Source of the DNA: Mycobacteriaceae bacterium
Lineage (GTDB): Bacteria; Actinomycetota; Actinomycetes; Mycobacteriales; Mycobacteriaceae
Reading direction: 5' to 3'
Length of the DNA stretch: 64,000 nt
Assembly (NCBI GenBank): GCA_029977845.1
Contig: JAPOKC010000012.1
Location: 1-64,000 of the forward strand
The notes under the pieces are model-generated. The model had not been told where the DNA came from. It ran no database searches and saw only the letters and a list, made by a program, of their open reading frames with translations. Both the position numbers and the translations under genes were made by a program. Below, piece by piece: positions 16,728-25,119 of this stretch (its first letter is position 1; each line of letters opens with the position of its first letter).

Positions 16728-17496
16728 CGCCCTTATCGCGCATCACGACCACCACGGCAAGGTAGACGACGAACAGGACCAACGGAACGGCGACGGCGAC
16801 CCGCAGGTCATAGGCGCTCCGCAGATCCGTCCGGCTCGCAAAAACCTCGACGAACCGGGTCCGCGCTCCCGGGTCCACCCGAATCCCCGCCTGCTCGCAC
16901 GCTCTGATCGCAAGATCAACTGCCACAACGCAATTCGGTGGACCGTCACCCGACCATGCCGCGGTCGACAGCACATAGCTGCCGTCCCCGCGCTGCGGCC
17001 CCTTGTCACCGGTGCAGTGGAATCCCGCGACCCCGCCCGATGTGGTGTCCAGCAAAGGCGTGACGACCTGGATGTTCGTGGTGGCGGTCTTGCCCGAACC
17101 GCTGCGCACCCGCGCCGTCGCCTGCTGGGCTCGCAGTGCCTGCACTTCGGGCACGTGCGCGGCGATCACGTCGCTGTCCGGATCCCAGGCGGCGAGCGAC
17201 GGCAGCTCCACCACCGACGCCGTGCCGGCGACGATGAAATGGTGACTCTCGACGGCCATCGCGGCGGCGGCGATACAACCCATCAGGCCCGCCGCCACCC
17301 CGGCAAGCCCGACTCGGGACGCCGCCCAGCCGCCGCCGAGCAGAAACAGGCCGATCGCGCCGACGAGCAAGCCGAACCGGGGTGTGATCACGGCGCCGGT
17401 GAGCCCGACCACCCAGCCGATCACGATCAGGACGAGGGCTGTGGTCGCGGCGCGACGCACCCAGAGCCAGGGCTCCGGGGTTCCGTTACCGGCCAC
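16711..17496 (-). CDS. Membrane protein of unknown function
   Basis: 261 residues. Three hydrophobic segments at about 15-85 are followed by a roughly 140-residue soluble region with two cysteines (FHCTGDKG, PNCVVAV, plus ACEQAG) and then a final membrane helix (AVAVPLVLFVVYLAVVVVM) with a short basic tail. The soluble part is presumably outside. I recognise no family. Its start lies inside the 3' end of the exported-protein gene upstream (11-base overlap), so the two are one operon; its 3' end overlaps the DapB-like gene by 17 bases. Confidence 0.6.
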   Translation of the reverse strand: MAGNGTPEPWLWVRRAATTALVLIVIGWVVGLTGAVITPRFGLLVGAIGLFLLGGGWAASRVGLAGVAAGLMGCIAAAAMAVESHHFIVAGTASVVELPSLAAWDPDSDVIAAHVPEVQALRAQQATARVRSGSGKTATTNIQVVTPLLDTTSGGVAGFHCTGDKGPQRGDGSYVLSTAAWSGDGPPNCVVAVDLAIRACEQAGIRVDPGARTRFVEVFASRTDLRSAYDLRVAVAVPLVLFVVYLAVVVVMRDKGASRKG

Positions 17497-17791
17497 CTAC
17501 CGCGATCCCGGCGTAGGGCCCGCCATTGACGAACTGCGACAGGCACACCGCCCGCCAGGCCGAACCGCCGACACTGCAGTTGAGGATCGCCGTCTGGTCC
17601 GGCGCCGAACCCAGCACCCGGGGCGGACGATTGGGGATGGCGCAGTTGTCGACGTACGGGTTGAACGGCGCGATGCCGTTGTAGCACGGGGCCGACGGGA
17701 CCTGATCCGGGCCGGCTGTCGCGGCGGGCGCCGTCGCGAGTGCGGCAAGAACCGCCAGGGAAACCAGCGTCGCTGCGCGAAGGGTCGTCAT
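17486..17791 (-). CDS. Small exported protein
   Basis: 101 residues. The ATG is preceded by a GGGAGG site; the signal peptide ends near ATAG-PDQ (residue 27). The mature 75 residues have four cysteines (APCYNG, DNCAIP, LNCSVG, AVCLSQ), suggesting two disulfides, and no catalytic motif. It resembles small mycobacterial secreted proteins such as Rv1891, which I recall near this locus. It precedes and overlaps the membrane-protein gene. Confidence 0.65.
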   Translation of the reverse strand: MTTLRAATLVSLAVLAALATAPAATAGPDQVPSAPCYNGIAPFNPYVDNCAIPNRPPRVLGSAPDQTAILNCSVGGSAWRAVCLSQFVNGGPYAGIAVGGR

Positions 17792-17857
17792 TCGCCACGA
17801 CCTCCCGTCCCCAAGCTCTACCTTGACTTCCAACGGTACTCCGGTCAGTGAGGTGTG

Positions 17858-18313
17858 ATGACGGCCCTGATCGTGACGGCGTGCGCGGGTTTCCTGCTGG
17901 CGGTGCTCTGGATGGACCTGATCTTCGACACCCAGGTTCGCGATCGCGGAGCGGGACCGGATGAGGCTGCGCTGGAGTCGATCTCGGCCTACTACCGCAG
18001 GGCCACCACCACCTCGCGTCCGATGAGCGCCCTGATCGCGCTGGTGATGGCAATCCTCCTGGTGACCTTGACGGTCGAGGCGGTGTGCGGAAATCGGCCC
18101 GGCTGGCTGATGGCGCTGTCCGCAGCGCTGGCCGGCGGCCCGATCCTTCTCGCGCTGGCCAGGACCGTGCCCAACGCCGTCCGGCTGGGTCAGCCGACCG
18201 GCCTCCCGGAACAGCGGCACCGCCTGGCCCAGCGGGTACTGCGCGACCACGTGATCTGCCTGATCGGCATCCTCACGTTGCTGGTGCTGTGGCTCACGCC
18301 GGGATTAGGGTAG
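17858..18313 (+). CDS. Small integral membrane protein
   Basis: 151 residues with four hydrophobic segments (about 1-20, 52-72, 80-100, 128-148) separated by charged loops. The first loop has DLIFDTQVRDRG followed by a helical stretch. ATG at 17858; a GTG one codon earlier is possible. No family recognised; a Rv1892-like position is possible from synteny. It lies just upstream of the KstR operator of the next gene and is likely transcribed separately from it. Confidence 0.6.
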   Translation: MTALIVTACAGFLLAVLWMDLIFDTQVRDRGAGPDEAALESISAYYRRATTTSRPMSALIALVMAILLVTLTVEAVCGNRPGWLMALSAALAGGPILLALARTVPNAVRLGQPTGLPEQRHRLAQRVLRDHVICLIGILTLLVLWLTPGLG

Positions 18314-18321
18314 AACTGAAC

Positions 18322-18335
18322 TAGAACACGTTCCA
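18322..18335. promoter_or_regulatory. KstR operator
   Basis: TAGAACACGTTCCA fits TNNAACNNGTTNNA exactly. It is 29 bases before the nitronate monooxygenase ATG and shares its flanks (C before, GTT after) with the site at 15612. Confidence 0.85.
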
Positions 18336-18364
18336 GTTGACCCGGCTGGCCCCTAGGAGTCTCC

Positions 18365-19498
18365 ATGCACACTCCCCTCTGCGACGAACTCGGCATCGAG
18401 TTCCCGATCTTCGCCTTCACCCACTGCCGCGACGTCGTCGTCGCGGTCAGCAAGGCCGGCGGGTTCGGCGTCCTCGGAGCCGTCGGATTCACTCCCGAGC
18501 AGCTCGAGATCGAGTGCGCCTGGATCGACGAGCACATCGGTGACCACCCATACGGCGTGGACATCGTCATCCCGAACAAGTACGAGGGGATGGACACCGC
18601 CCTGGGCGGCGATGAGCTCGCCAAGATGTTGCGCGACATGGTCCCTCAGCAACACCTCGACTTCGCCAAGAAGATCCTGTCCGACCACGGAGTCCCCACC
18701 GCCGACGCCGACTCGCATGCGCTTCAGCTGCTGGGCTGGACCGAGGCGACCGCGACTCCCCAGGTCGAGGTGGCGCTGCGGCATCCGAAGGTGACCCTGA
18801 TCGCCAACGCGTTGGGCACCCCGCCGGTCGAGATGATCAAGCACATCCATGCATCCGGCCGCAAGGTGGCGGCGCTGTGCGGGTCGGTGGCCCAGGCGAT
18901 CAAACATGCCGAGGCCGATGTCGACATCATCATCGCCCAGGGCGGCGAGGGCGGTGGGCACTGCGGCGATGTCGGTTCGATCGTGCTGTGGCCGCAGGCC
19001 GCCAGGGCGGTGGCGCCGCGACCGGTGCTGGCCGCGGGAGGTATCGGCAGCGGTGAGCAGATTGCCGCCGCGCTGGCGCTGGGCTGCCAGGGCGCCTGGT
19101 CCGGTTCGCAGTGGCTGATGGTCGAGGAAGCGCACAACACCCCGGTGCAGCAGGCCGCCTACATCAAGGCCACCAGCCGCGACACCGTGCGCAGTCGCTC
19201 GTTCACCGGCAAGCCGTGCCGCATGCTGCGCAACGAATGGACCGAGGCCTGGGAGACTCCCGGCAACCCCGAGCCGTTGGGAATGCCGTTGCAGTACATG
19301 GTCTCCGGGATGGCCGTCGCCGCCACGAACAAGTACCCGAACGAGACGGTCGACGTGGCGTTCAACCCGGTCGGTCAGGTGGTCGGCCAGTTCACCAGGG
19401 TCGAGAAGAGTGCGGCCGTGATCGAGCGGTGGGTCAAGGAGTACCTGGAATCCACCACCCGGATCGAGGAGTTCAACGAGGCTGCCACCTCAGCGTGA
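18365..19498 (+). CDS. Nitronate monooxygenase-family flavoprotein
   Basis: 377 residues with an AGGAG site before the ATG. It is a TIM-barrel FMN protein of the 2-nitropropane dioxygenase/NMO group: N-terminal LCDELGIEFPI, then VDIIIAQGGEGGGHCGDVGS (FMN phosphate region), PVLAAGGIGSG and GCQGAWSGSQWL. Length and sequence resemble mycobacterial Rv1533/Rv1894c-type proteins. Some relatives, such as IpdC, act as flavin reductases in steroid-ring degradation, and the KstR operator just upstream supports a similar role here. Whether it oxidises nitronates is unknown. Confidence 0.8.
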   Translation: MHTPLCDELGIEFPIFAFTHCRDVVVAVSKAGGFGVLGAVGFTPEQLEIECAWIDEHIGDHPYGVDIVIPNKYEGMDTALGGDELAKMLRDMVPQQHLDFAKKILSDHGVPTADADSHALQLLGWTEATATPQVEVALRHPKVTLIANALGTPPVEMIKHIHASGRKVAALCGSVAQAIKHAEADVDIIIAQGGEGGGHCGDVGSIVLWPQAARAVAPRPVLAAGGIGSGEQIAAALALGCQGAWSGSQWLMVEEAHNTPVQQAAYIKATSRDTVRSRSFTGKPCRMLRNEWTEAWETPGNPEPLGMPLQYMVSGMAVAATNKYPNETVDVAFNPVGQVVGQFTRVEKSAAVIERWVKEYLESTTRIEEFNEAATSA

Positions 19499-19519
19499 GA
19501 AGGCCGGCGTGAGTGCGCT

Positions 19520-19972
19520 CTACGGAGTCTGCGGCGGCGTGACGTAGCGCCCGTTGGCGCCGTCGCCGGAGCGGAACACACCGGTCTGCCAGCCCTGGGC
19601 ACCCATGCAGACCATCGGCAGACCGTCCGGCGACTGAGCGGCGGCCTGCGAACCCGGGCACGGCGCGCCTACGTTCTGGACGCCGTACAGCTTGGGCGAG
19701 ATCACCCAGAATCCTGTGTAGGGCGGCGACGGCGAATCCCAGCCCAAGTAGCCCTGGTTCGGGATCCAGTGGCAGGCAAGCGCCTCACCGCCGGGTCCCC
19801 GGCCGAAGATGAATCGCTCCCACTGGAAGCACGGGGCGCTCAGCGCCGCCCCGTAGATGATGCCGGGCACATCGCCGTTGTAGGTCGGTTGGTTTCCGTC
19901 CGCCAGGGCCGCCGGCGCGACCGCGAGTGCGCCGCCGGCGACGGCAGCTGCGATGACAAGTTCGCGGAGCAT
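19520..19972 (-). CDS. Exported protein of unknown function
   Basis: 150 residues with a signal peptide ending near ALADG (residue 25). The mature part is rich in Gly, Pro, Trp and Tyr and has four cysteines (SAPCFQW, LACHWIP, APCPGS, MVCMGA). It looks like a mycobacterial small secreted protein without a named domain. AAAGGTGGGA precedes the ATG. It converges with the nitronate monooxygenase gene. The 176-base stretch 19973-20148 ahead of it has only a weak A-rich hairpin. Confidence 0.6.
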   Translation of the reverse strand: MLRELVIAAAVAGGALAVAPAALADGNQPTYNGDVPGIIYGAALSAPCFQWERFIFGRGPGGEALACHWIPNQGYLGWDSPSPPYTGFWVISPKLYGVQNVGAPCPGSQAAAQSPDGLPMVCMGAQGWQTGVFRSGDGANGRYVTPPQTP

Positions 19973-20148
19973 GTCCCACCTTTGCTGATACGTGCCCGGC
20001 CGCCTGATCGCCGTGCCGGGCCAGCCTAACCCTTGACCGGGCCTTACTCGGCCAAACCGCTCACCCTCGGCAAAAAAACTGCCGCTATCCCGGGTTGGTA
20101 CGCTGCGTTATCGAGGTTTGGGGGCCCGTTGACTGCTCTGGAGTTCCG

Positions 20149-20592
20149 ATGGACGAGAGCGTGAACAGCGCGGCCGGCCTGCGCGCCACGGGCCACCATT
20201 CCGCAGCCCCGGAGCCCCTTCTGCTCACCGTCCCCGCCGAGGCGGCAAGTCTGGCGGTGGTACGACGCGAACTGCGCTGCTGGCTCGCCGAGACCGGGGC
20301 GGACCCCGAGATCTGTGCCGACATCCTGCTGGCCATCGGTGAGGCCACGACTAATGCCGCAGAGCACGCCCCTGACGGCTCCGGTCACCCGGTGCAGATC
20401 GTCGTGCGTGCCGCCGTCGCCGGCGGAGCGCTGCGATTCACGGTGTCCGACGACGGGTCGTGGAAGACGCCGGACTCGAGCGGACACCGCGGTCACGGGA
20501 TCCGTCTGATGAAGGCTCTGGCCGACCGCGTGGCAGTGACCTCGTCCCGCGACGGAACCACGGTCGAGATGCTCAAGGAACTGACGAGATGA
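20149..20592 (+). CDS. Anti-sigma regulatory factor, RsbW-type histidine kinase-like ATPase
   Basis: 147 residues from the ATG at 20149 (CTGGAG upstream). The GHKL ATPase fold shows the N box ILLAIGEATTNAAEHA (Glu, Asn), then VSDDGSW, and GHGIRLMKALADRV as the G2 region. Such proteins bind a sigma factor and phosphorylate a STAS antagonist. The next gene, overlapping by ATGA, is a STAS protein, so the pair forms a partner-switching module. The sigma target is not encoded here; SigF-family factors are the usual partners. Confidence 0.85.
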   Translation: MDESVNSAAGLRATGHHSAAPEPLLLTVPAEAASLAVVRRELRCWLAETGADPEICADILLAIGEATTNAAEHAPDGSGHPVQIVVRAAVAGGALRFTVSDDGSWKTPDSSGHRGHGIRLMKALADRVAVTSSRDGTTVEMLKELTR

Positions 20593-20900
20593 GCCAGGCC
20601 CGGTTCGCGGTGTCGGTCGCCTCTGCGCAACACCCACCGATCGTCGTGGTGACCGGTGACCTCGACCTGGCCAATATCGTCGAGTTCGAGGATGCCATGG
20701 CCGCCGCGCTGGACGGGTCGCCGGAACTCACCGTCGACCTCACCGGAATCAGCTACTGCGACAGCTCCGCCGTTCGTGCGCTGTTCTCCCTTGCCGCCAC
20801 GACTAGACTCACCATGGTCGTCAAGCCCGACGGGCATATCAACACACTGCTCGGGATATCCGGACTCGACAGGGTCGCGACCGTGGTCACCAGGGATTGA
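20589..20900 (+). CDS. STAS-domain anti-sigma factor antagonist
   Basis: 103 residues; ATG overlaps the kinase stop. It is a compact RsbV/SpoIIAA-type STAS domain: VVVTGDLDLANIVEFEDAM, then LTVDLTGISYCDSSAVRALF, where the serine pair after Asp (DSSA) is the phosphorylation position, then the C-terminal helix LLGISGLDRV. Unphosphorylated protein should displace the sigma factor from the kinase upstream. The GAF-ANTAR gene follows after 11 bases, suggesting the same transcript. Confidence 0.85.
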   Translation: MSQARFAVSVASAQHPPIVVVTGDLDLANIVEFEDAMAAALDGSPELTVDLTGISYCDSSAVRALFSLAATTRLTMVVKPDGHINTLLGISGLDRVATVVTRD

Positions 20901-20911
20901 GGCGGATCGTC

Positions 20912-21712
20912 ATGCCGGTGCCGACCTTCCAGCCACGCAAAGACACCACTGCGTCCGAGCTCTTCGAGCGGATCCTCGAGCGCATCCACCACGATCTTCC
21001 CGATGCCGTCGGGCTGGCCGTCAGCGTGCATGAGAAGCACGGCGGCTATGCGGTACTGGCTTCTGCGGGTGTCGGCCGTGAATTCGTCGAAGCCCAACTC
21101 TGCGAACAGGCTTGCGGCCCCGGAGGCCCGGTGCCGGACGCGTTCGAACACCAGGTTCCGGTGCTCAGCCCGCGACTGTGGGAGGACGACCGCTGGCCGG
21201 CGCTCACCGCGCGCTACGGCGCCGACTGGCCGCAGATCCGCGGGGCGGTCGCCGTTCCCGGCATCTGGCAGTCCGACTCGACGGTGGTGCTCTCCTGTGT
21301 GCTCAGTGCAGCGGCCGGCGCCGCCACCATCATCACCTTGATCGGGTACGAACAGCTCGTCACCGCCGCGATGGTCACGTCGATGGTCACCACCCAGCCT
21401 CAGGACGGCACCCCCGTCGAGGACATGATGGCCGTTCTGCAATCCCGCGGCGCCATCGAACAGGCCAAGGGGGCGATCATGGGCCTGCTGCGCTGTGACG
21501 CGGACACCGCCTGGGCGACGCTGAGGCGGGCCAGCCACGAGTCCAACGTGAAACTGCGGGTGCTGGCGGTGGCGTTGGTGGAGCACATCAGCGGAGCCCC
21601 GGCCGAGCAACCGGCTGTGGGCGCGGCGATCGTTCCGGATGACAGCGCACGCAAGGCCGCGCAGATGCTGTGGGCGGTACTGACCCACGCCGCCGAGTCG
21701 GCGCCTAACTGA
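20912..21712 (+). CDS. GAF-ANTAR response regulator
   Basis: 266 residues from the ATG at 20912, which has GAGGCGGA at good spacing; a TTG at 20897 overlapping the previous stop is possible. Residues 15-165 are a GAF-type sensory domain; the C-terminal ANTAR RNA-binding module is AIEQAKGAIMGLLRCDADTAW followed by LRRASHESNVKLRVLA, about residues 185-232. ANTAR proteins bind paired hairpins in mRNA leaders to prevent termination. Position after RsbW/STAS genes suggests a joint stress response. Confidence 0.85.
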   Translation: MPVPTFQPRKDTTASELFERILERIHHDLPDAVGLAVSVHEKHGGYAVLASAGVGREFVEAQLCEQACGPGGPVPDAFEHQVPVLSPRLWEDDRWPALTARYGADWPQIRGAVAVPGIWQSDSTVVLSCVLSAAAGAATIITLIGYEQLVTAAMVTSMVTTQPQDGTPVEDMMAVLQSRGAIEQAKGAIMGLLRCDADTAWATLRRASHESNVKLRVLAVALVEHISGAPAEQPAVGAAIVPDDSARKAAQMLWAVLTHAAESAPN

Positions 21713-21791
21713 TTCCTGATTGATTCAGTGGTCACCGCCTGCCACGGCGCGGCACCGCGGCAATCCGGTGCGATGGTGGTTCGCTTCATCC

Positions 21792-22325
21792 ATGCCTGCT
21801 CAGCCTCGCACCATCGGCGTGGGGATCGCGGCGGCCGCGCTGGCTGCACTCGTCGGCACCGCCGCGCTCCCGCGGTCGCACGCCGCGCCCTCGGCACCCG
21901 TGACCGACGAGCACGGTTTCGTCGATTCACCGGCCCGCTGCACGTCCAGCCAGACGCTGATGGCCTACGGGCGTACGCCCCGGGCCCTGATCGTCATCTG
22001 TGTCGACCCGGACGGCGGCCTGCAATACCGCGGGATCCGCCTCAGCGACGGCGCCGGCTTGCAGATGGCGGCTGGTCGTGGATCGGATGGTTCGATCGTC
22101 GCGACCAACGACGGCGTGACGTACTCGGTGTCCCCCGTCGCGCTGCTCGTCGCCCAGGGCGACACCGTCCTGTACCGCGATTCGTGGACCGATTTCCAGA
22201 CCCCGCGCTTCTCCGGACCGGCGACCACGGCGCCGTCCACCGCAGGGCTTACCACGAGGCCCACCGTGAGTACCACCACGGTGACCCCGACACCCACCGC
22301 GTCCAGCGCCAAGCCGGCGGGCTGA
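21792..22325 (+). CDS. Exported protein with Thr/Pro-rich tail
   Basis: 177 residues from the ATG at 21792, followed by a signal segment (IGVGIAAAALAALVGTAAL...HAA-PS). The middle 100 residues form a predicted beta-rich domain with two cysteines (PARCTSS, VICVDPD). The last 40 residues are Thr/Ser/Pro-rich and of low complexity, a pattern of mannosylated mycobacterial exported proteins. No family recognised. Confidence 0.6.
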   Translation: MPAQPRTIGVGIAAAALAALVGTAALPRSHAAPSAPVTDEHGFVDSPARCTSSQTLMAYGRTPRALIVICVDPDGGLQYRGIRLSDGAGLQMAAGRGSDGSIVATNDGVTYSVSPVALLVAQGDTVLYRDSWTDFQTPRFSGPATTAPSTAGLTTRPTVSTTTVTPTPTASSAKPAG

Positions 22326-22339
22326 AGTTTTTTCAACCC
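22319..22339 (+). terminator. Possible hairpin terminator
   Basis: GGGCTGAA, loop GTTTT, then TTCAACCC: an 8-bp stem with one mismatch spanning the stop codon of the exported-protein gene. There is no downstream T run, so it is a weak candidate. Confidence 0.3.
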
Positions 22340-22424
22340 GCAGCAGAGGGCACTTCTTCGGTGTAGGCATGGATCAATCACAGATCAATCGAGGATGAAC
22401 CGCGCCAAACAGGAGGTGCCGCCG

Positions 22425-23699
22425 ATGGCCTCACCGAATCTGCCCCCAGGGTTCGACTTCACCGATCCCGACCTCAATGCCGAGCGACTGCCGGTCGAGG
22501 AACTGGCCGAGCTGAGACGCTCGGCGCCGATCTGGTGGAACGAACAACCGACGGGCGTCGGTGGATTCGACGACGGCGGATTCTGGGTCATCACCAAACA
22601 CAAAGACGTCAAGGAGATTTCGCGACGCAGTGATGTGTTCTCCAGCCTGGAGAAGACCGCGCTCCCGCGCTATAAGGAGGGCACGGTCGCCGAGCAGCTG
22701 GAGCGCGGCAAGTTCGTGCTGCTGAACATGGACGGCGAACATCACGACCGGTTGCGCCGGATCATCTCGCGCGGTTTCACCCCGCGAGCCGTCGAGCAAC
22801 TCCGCGAGGACCTGCGCGTGCGCGCCGAGGCGATAGTTCGCACCGCAGCGCAGCATGGTGCGGGCGACTTCGTCGAGCAGGTCTCCGCCGAACTGCCGCT
22901 GCAGGCCATCGCCGGATTGATGGGTGTTCCCCAGGATGAGCGGAAGAAACTCTTCGACTGGTCCAATCAACTGGTCGGCGACCTGGACCCGGAGTTCGCC
23001 GACAATGATGCGATCGGCGCCTCGATGGAACTCATCATGTACGGCATGCAGATGGCCGCCGACCGGACAGCCAACCCCCGCGACGATCTGGTCACGAAAC
23101 TGGTGCAGGCCGACATCGACGGCCAGCGACTCTCCGATGACGAGTTCGGATTCTTCGTCATCCTGCTGGCGGTCGCCGGCAACGAGACCACCCGCAACTC
23201 GATCACCCACGGCATGGTGGCGTTCTCCGAATTCCCCGACCAGTGGGAGCTCTACAAGAAGCTCCGGCCCGTCACCGCCGTCGACGAGATCGTGCGCTGG
23301 GCGACACCCGTCACCTCTTTCCAGCGCACCGCGCTCTGCGACTACGAACTCAGCGGGGTGACGATCAAGAAGGGTCAGCGGGTGGTGATGGTTTACCGGT
23401 CCGCCAATTTCGACGAGGAGGTGTTCGACGATCCATTCACCTTCAACATCCTCCGCGACCCCAACCCACATGTCGGCTTCGGCGGAACCGGGGCTCATTA
23501 CTGCATCGGCGCCAATCTGGCGCGCATGACGATCGATCTGATCTTCAACGCCATCGCCGATCAAATGCCGGACCTCGCTCCCCTGAACGAACCACAACGG
23601 CTGCGCTCCGGCTGGCTCAACGGCATCAAGCACTGGGACGTCGACTACACCGGCACCGGCAAATCCTCACTCCCGCAGGGAGATACCATCGGAACGTGA
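22425..23699 (+). CDS. cyp125: Cytochrome P450, CYP125 family
   Basis: 424 residues. The ATG at 22425 is preceded by an ideal AGGAGGTG site at 22411; an ATG 30 bases upstream is less likely. It is very close to M. tuberculosis CYP125A1, the steroid C26/C27 monooxygenase that starts cholesterol side-chain breakdown: shared blocks are PSPNLPPGFDFTDP-like start, ERLPVEE, APIWWN, FVEQVS.ELPLQAIAGLMGVPQ, AVAGNETTRNSIT (I helix), VDEIVRW (ExxR) and FGGTGAHYCIGANLAR with the heme Cys. No KstR operator is visible within 100 bases upstream. Confidence 0.92.
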   Translation: MASPNLPPGFDFTDPDLNAERLPVEELAELRRSAPIWWNEQPTGVGGFDDGGFWVITKHKDVKEISRRSDVFSSLEKTALPRYKEGTVAEQLERGKFVLLNMDGEHHDRLRRIISRGFTPRAVEQLREDLRVRAEAIVRTAAQHGAGDFVEQVSAELPLQAIAGLMGVPQDERKKLFDWSNQLVGDLDPEFADNDAIGASMELIMYGMQMAADRTANPRDDLVTKLVQADIDGQRLSDDEFGFFVILLAVAGNETTRNSITHGMVAFSEFPDQWELYKKLRPVTAVDEIVRWATPVTSFQRTALCDYELSGVTIKKGQRVVMVYRSANFDEEVFDDPFTFNILRDPNPHVGFGGTGAHYCIGANLARMTIDLIFNAIADQMPDLAPLNEPQRLRSGWLNGIKHWDVDYTGTGKSSLPQGDTIGT

Positions 23700-24238
23700 G
23701 CAACTCCTGGTCGCTCGACCCGTCCTCCGGTCGGCTTTTGATCCGAACCGGAGTCGCCGGGCCGGCCGCGAAGACCGGCCACCGGCTCATCATCGTGATG
23801 CAGTCCTGGCAGGCCACTGTCGACTGGAAGGGCAAAGTACCCGCCGGGATCGCTCTGACCGTCGACGCCGATTCGCTCGAGGTTCTCAGAGGCGAGGGGG
23901 GCGTGACGCCCCTGACCGGGCCGGAGAAAGGGATTGTCCGCTCGAACGCGCTGAAATCCCTTGACGCCAAGAAGTTTCCGCGCATCCGCTATACCGCCAC
24001 CCAGGTCACCGAGACCCCCGACGGGTACCGGCTGTCGGGAACGGTCGAGATCCACGGAAAGTCCCGACCTCAGTCCGTCGAGGTGAGACTTGAAGACCGC
24101 GGCGACGCCTGGGCGGTGTCCGCCCAAGCCGTGCTCACTCAGACCGATTTCGGCGTGAAGCCCTACTCACTGCTGCTGGGCGCGGTCAGGGTGGCCGACC
24201 AGGTCACGATTGACTTCACCGCGACGCACGCCAAGTAG
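23696..24238 (+). CDS. YceI-family lipocalin-like protein
   Basis: 180 residues; GTG start overlaps the P450 stop (GTGA). It is a YceI domain without signal peptide: early WSLDPSSGRLLIRTGV, the central VDADSLEVL and SLDAKKFPRIRY, then GTVEIHGKSRP and the ending VTIDFTATH. YceI folds as a beta-barrel that binds isoprenoid or other long lipids. Coupling to CYP125 hints that it could bind or present a steroid-like substrate, an inference without direct evidence. Confidence 0.8.
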   Translation: MSNSWSLDPSSGRLLIRTGVAGPAAKTGHRLIIVMQSWQATVDWKGKVPAGIALTVDADSLEVLRGEGGVTPLTGPEKGIVRSNALKSLDAKKFPRIRYTATQVTETPDGYRLSGTVEIHGKSRPQSVEVRLEDRGDAWAVSAQAVLTQTDFGVKPYSLLLGAVRVADQVTIDFTATHAK

Positions 24239-24240
24239 AG

Positions 24241-24996
24241 TCATCCGTTGACGATCACCGGATCGCCGATTCCGACCTGGTTGAAATACCAGGCCGCGTT
24301 GTCCGGGCTGAGGTTGATGCAGCCGTGGCTGACATTGGAGTAGCCCTGCGATCCCACCGACCAGGGCGCGGAATGCACGTAGACGCCACCCCAGGTGATC
24401 CGCACTGCGTCGTTGACGGTCAGCTTGTACCCCTCGGGGTCGTTGAGCGGAATCCCGATGGTTCGCGAATCCATCACGACGGTCTTCTCCTTGCCCAGCA
24501 CGCTGAACTGACCGATCGGCGTAGGGAACTTCGGCTTACCCATCGACGCGGGCATCTGACGGATGATCTGTCCGTCGATGCTGACGGTGAAGGTGTGCGC
24601 GGAGATGCTCGCGACGCCGAGGACCGCCGAGCCGGTTCCGAAACTGCGCCGGACTCCCCCGGCGAGCAGACTGATCCCGGAGTGCGCCGGCCAGAAGTGG
24701 TCCGGCACCCACTGCACGACGTCATTGCTGAGCCATTCGAACCGGCCGGTCGGAGCTCCCGGCGAGGTCACCACGATGGAACCCTCAGCGGCCGCGCGAT
24801 CCCTGACCGCGCCCGCGAACGTCACGATGATCGGGTGGGCGACGCCGACCGTCTGCCCGTTGACCGGCGCGACAGCCAGGACAACCGGCGTTCCCGACGC
24901 CGACGATGACGCAGCCGGAGCGTTCGGCGCCGAGACAGTCATGGCGAGTACCGCCAGCCCCGCGGCAGCTAATGCTCGTCGAAAAGCTCTGGCCAT
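24241..24996 (-). CDS. L,D-transpeptidase, LdtMt1 type
   Basis: 251 residues, the same length as M. tuberculosis LdtMt1 (Rv0116c). Signal peptide to about residue 32; an Ig-like domain starts near VAPVNGQTVGVAHPIIVTF; the YkuD catalytic domain follows ASISAHTFTVSIDGQ and holds VYVHSAPWSV and SHGCINLS with the catalytic Cys. These exported enzymes form 3-3 crosslinks in peptidoglycan and are inhibited by carbapenems. The ATG at 24996 was chosen because the signal peptide begins there; the frame is open further upstream. Confidence 0.9.
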   Translation of the reverse strand: MARAFRRALAAAGLAVLAMTVSAPNAPAASSSASGTPVVLAVAPVNGQTVGVAHPIIVTFAGAVRDRAAAEGSIVVTSPGAPTGRFEWLSNDVVQWVPDHFWPAHSGISLLAGGVRRSFGTGSAVLGVASISAHTFTVSIDGQIIRQMPASMGKPKFPTPIGQFSVLGKEKTVVMDSRTIGIPLNDPEGYKLTVNDAVRITWGGVYVHSAPWSVGSQGYSNVSHGCINLSPDNAAWYFNQVGIGDPVIVNG

Positions 24997-25106
24997 CTGG
25001 TTCCTGTCCTCGGTGGATCGGGCAGCAAATCGCAAGTCTAGAGGTTGACCCGATCCCGCCGTCCAGTCCGGGGCCACCGGCGCGTCCAGCGAAACGAGGC
25101 CCGCTC

Positions 25107-25112
25107 TAGAGT
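25107..25112 (+). promoter_or_regulatory. -10 element TAGAGT
   Basis: TAGAGT lies 7 nt before the GTG at 25120 of the AhpD-like gene. Confidence 0.45.
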
Positions 25113-25119
25113 CATTGAT

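Noticed and set aside
20068..20084. CGGCA-A-rich loop-TGCCG hairpin before the RsbW-type gene
   Set aside because: Only a 5-bp stem; the A tract could suit a terminator but it lies upstream of both flanking genes, so no clear role.
22326..22424. KstR operator before CYP125
   Set aside because: No TNNAACNNGTTNNA match; the GTT/AAC trimers near 22327 are in the wrong orientation and spacing.
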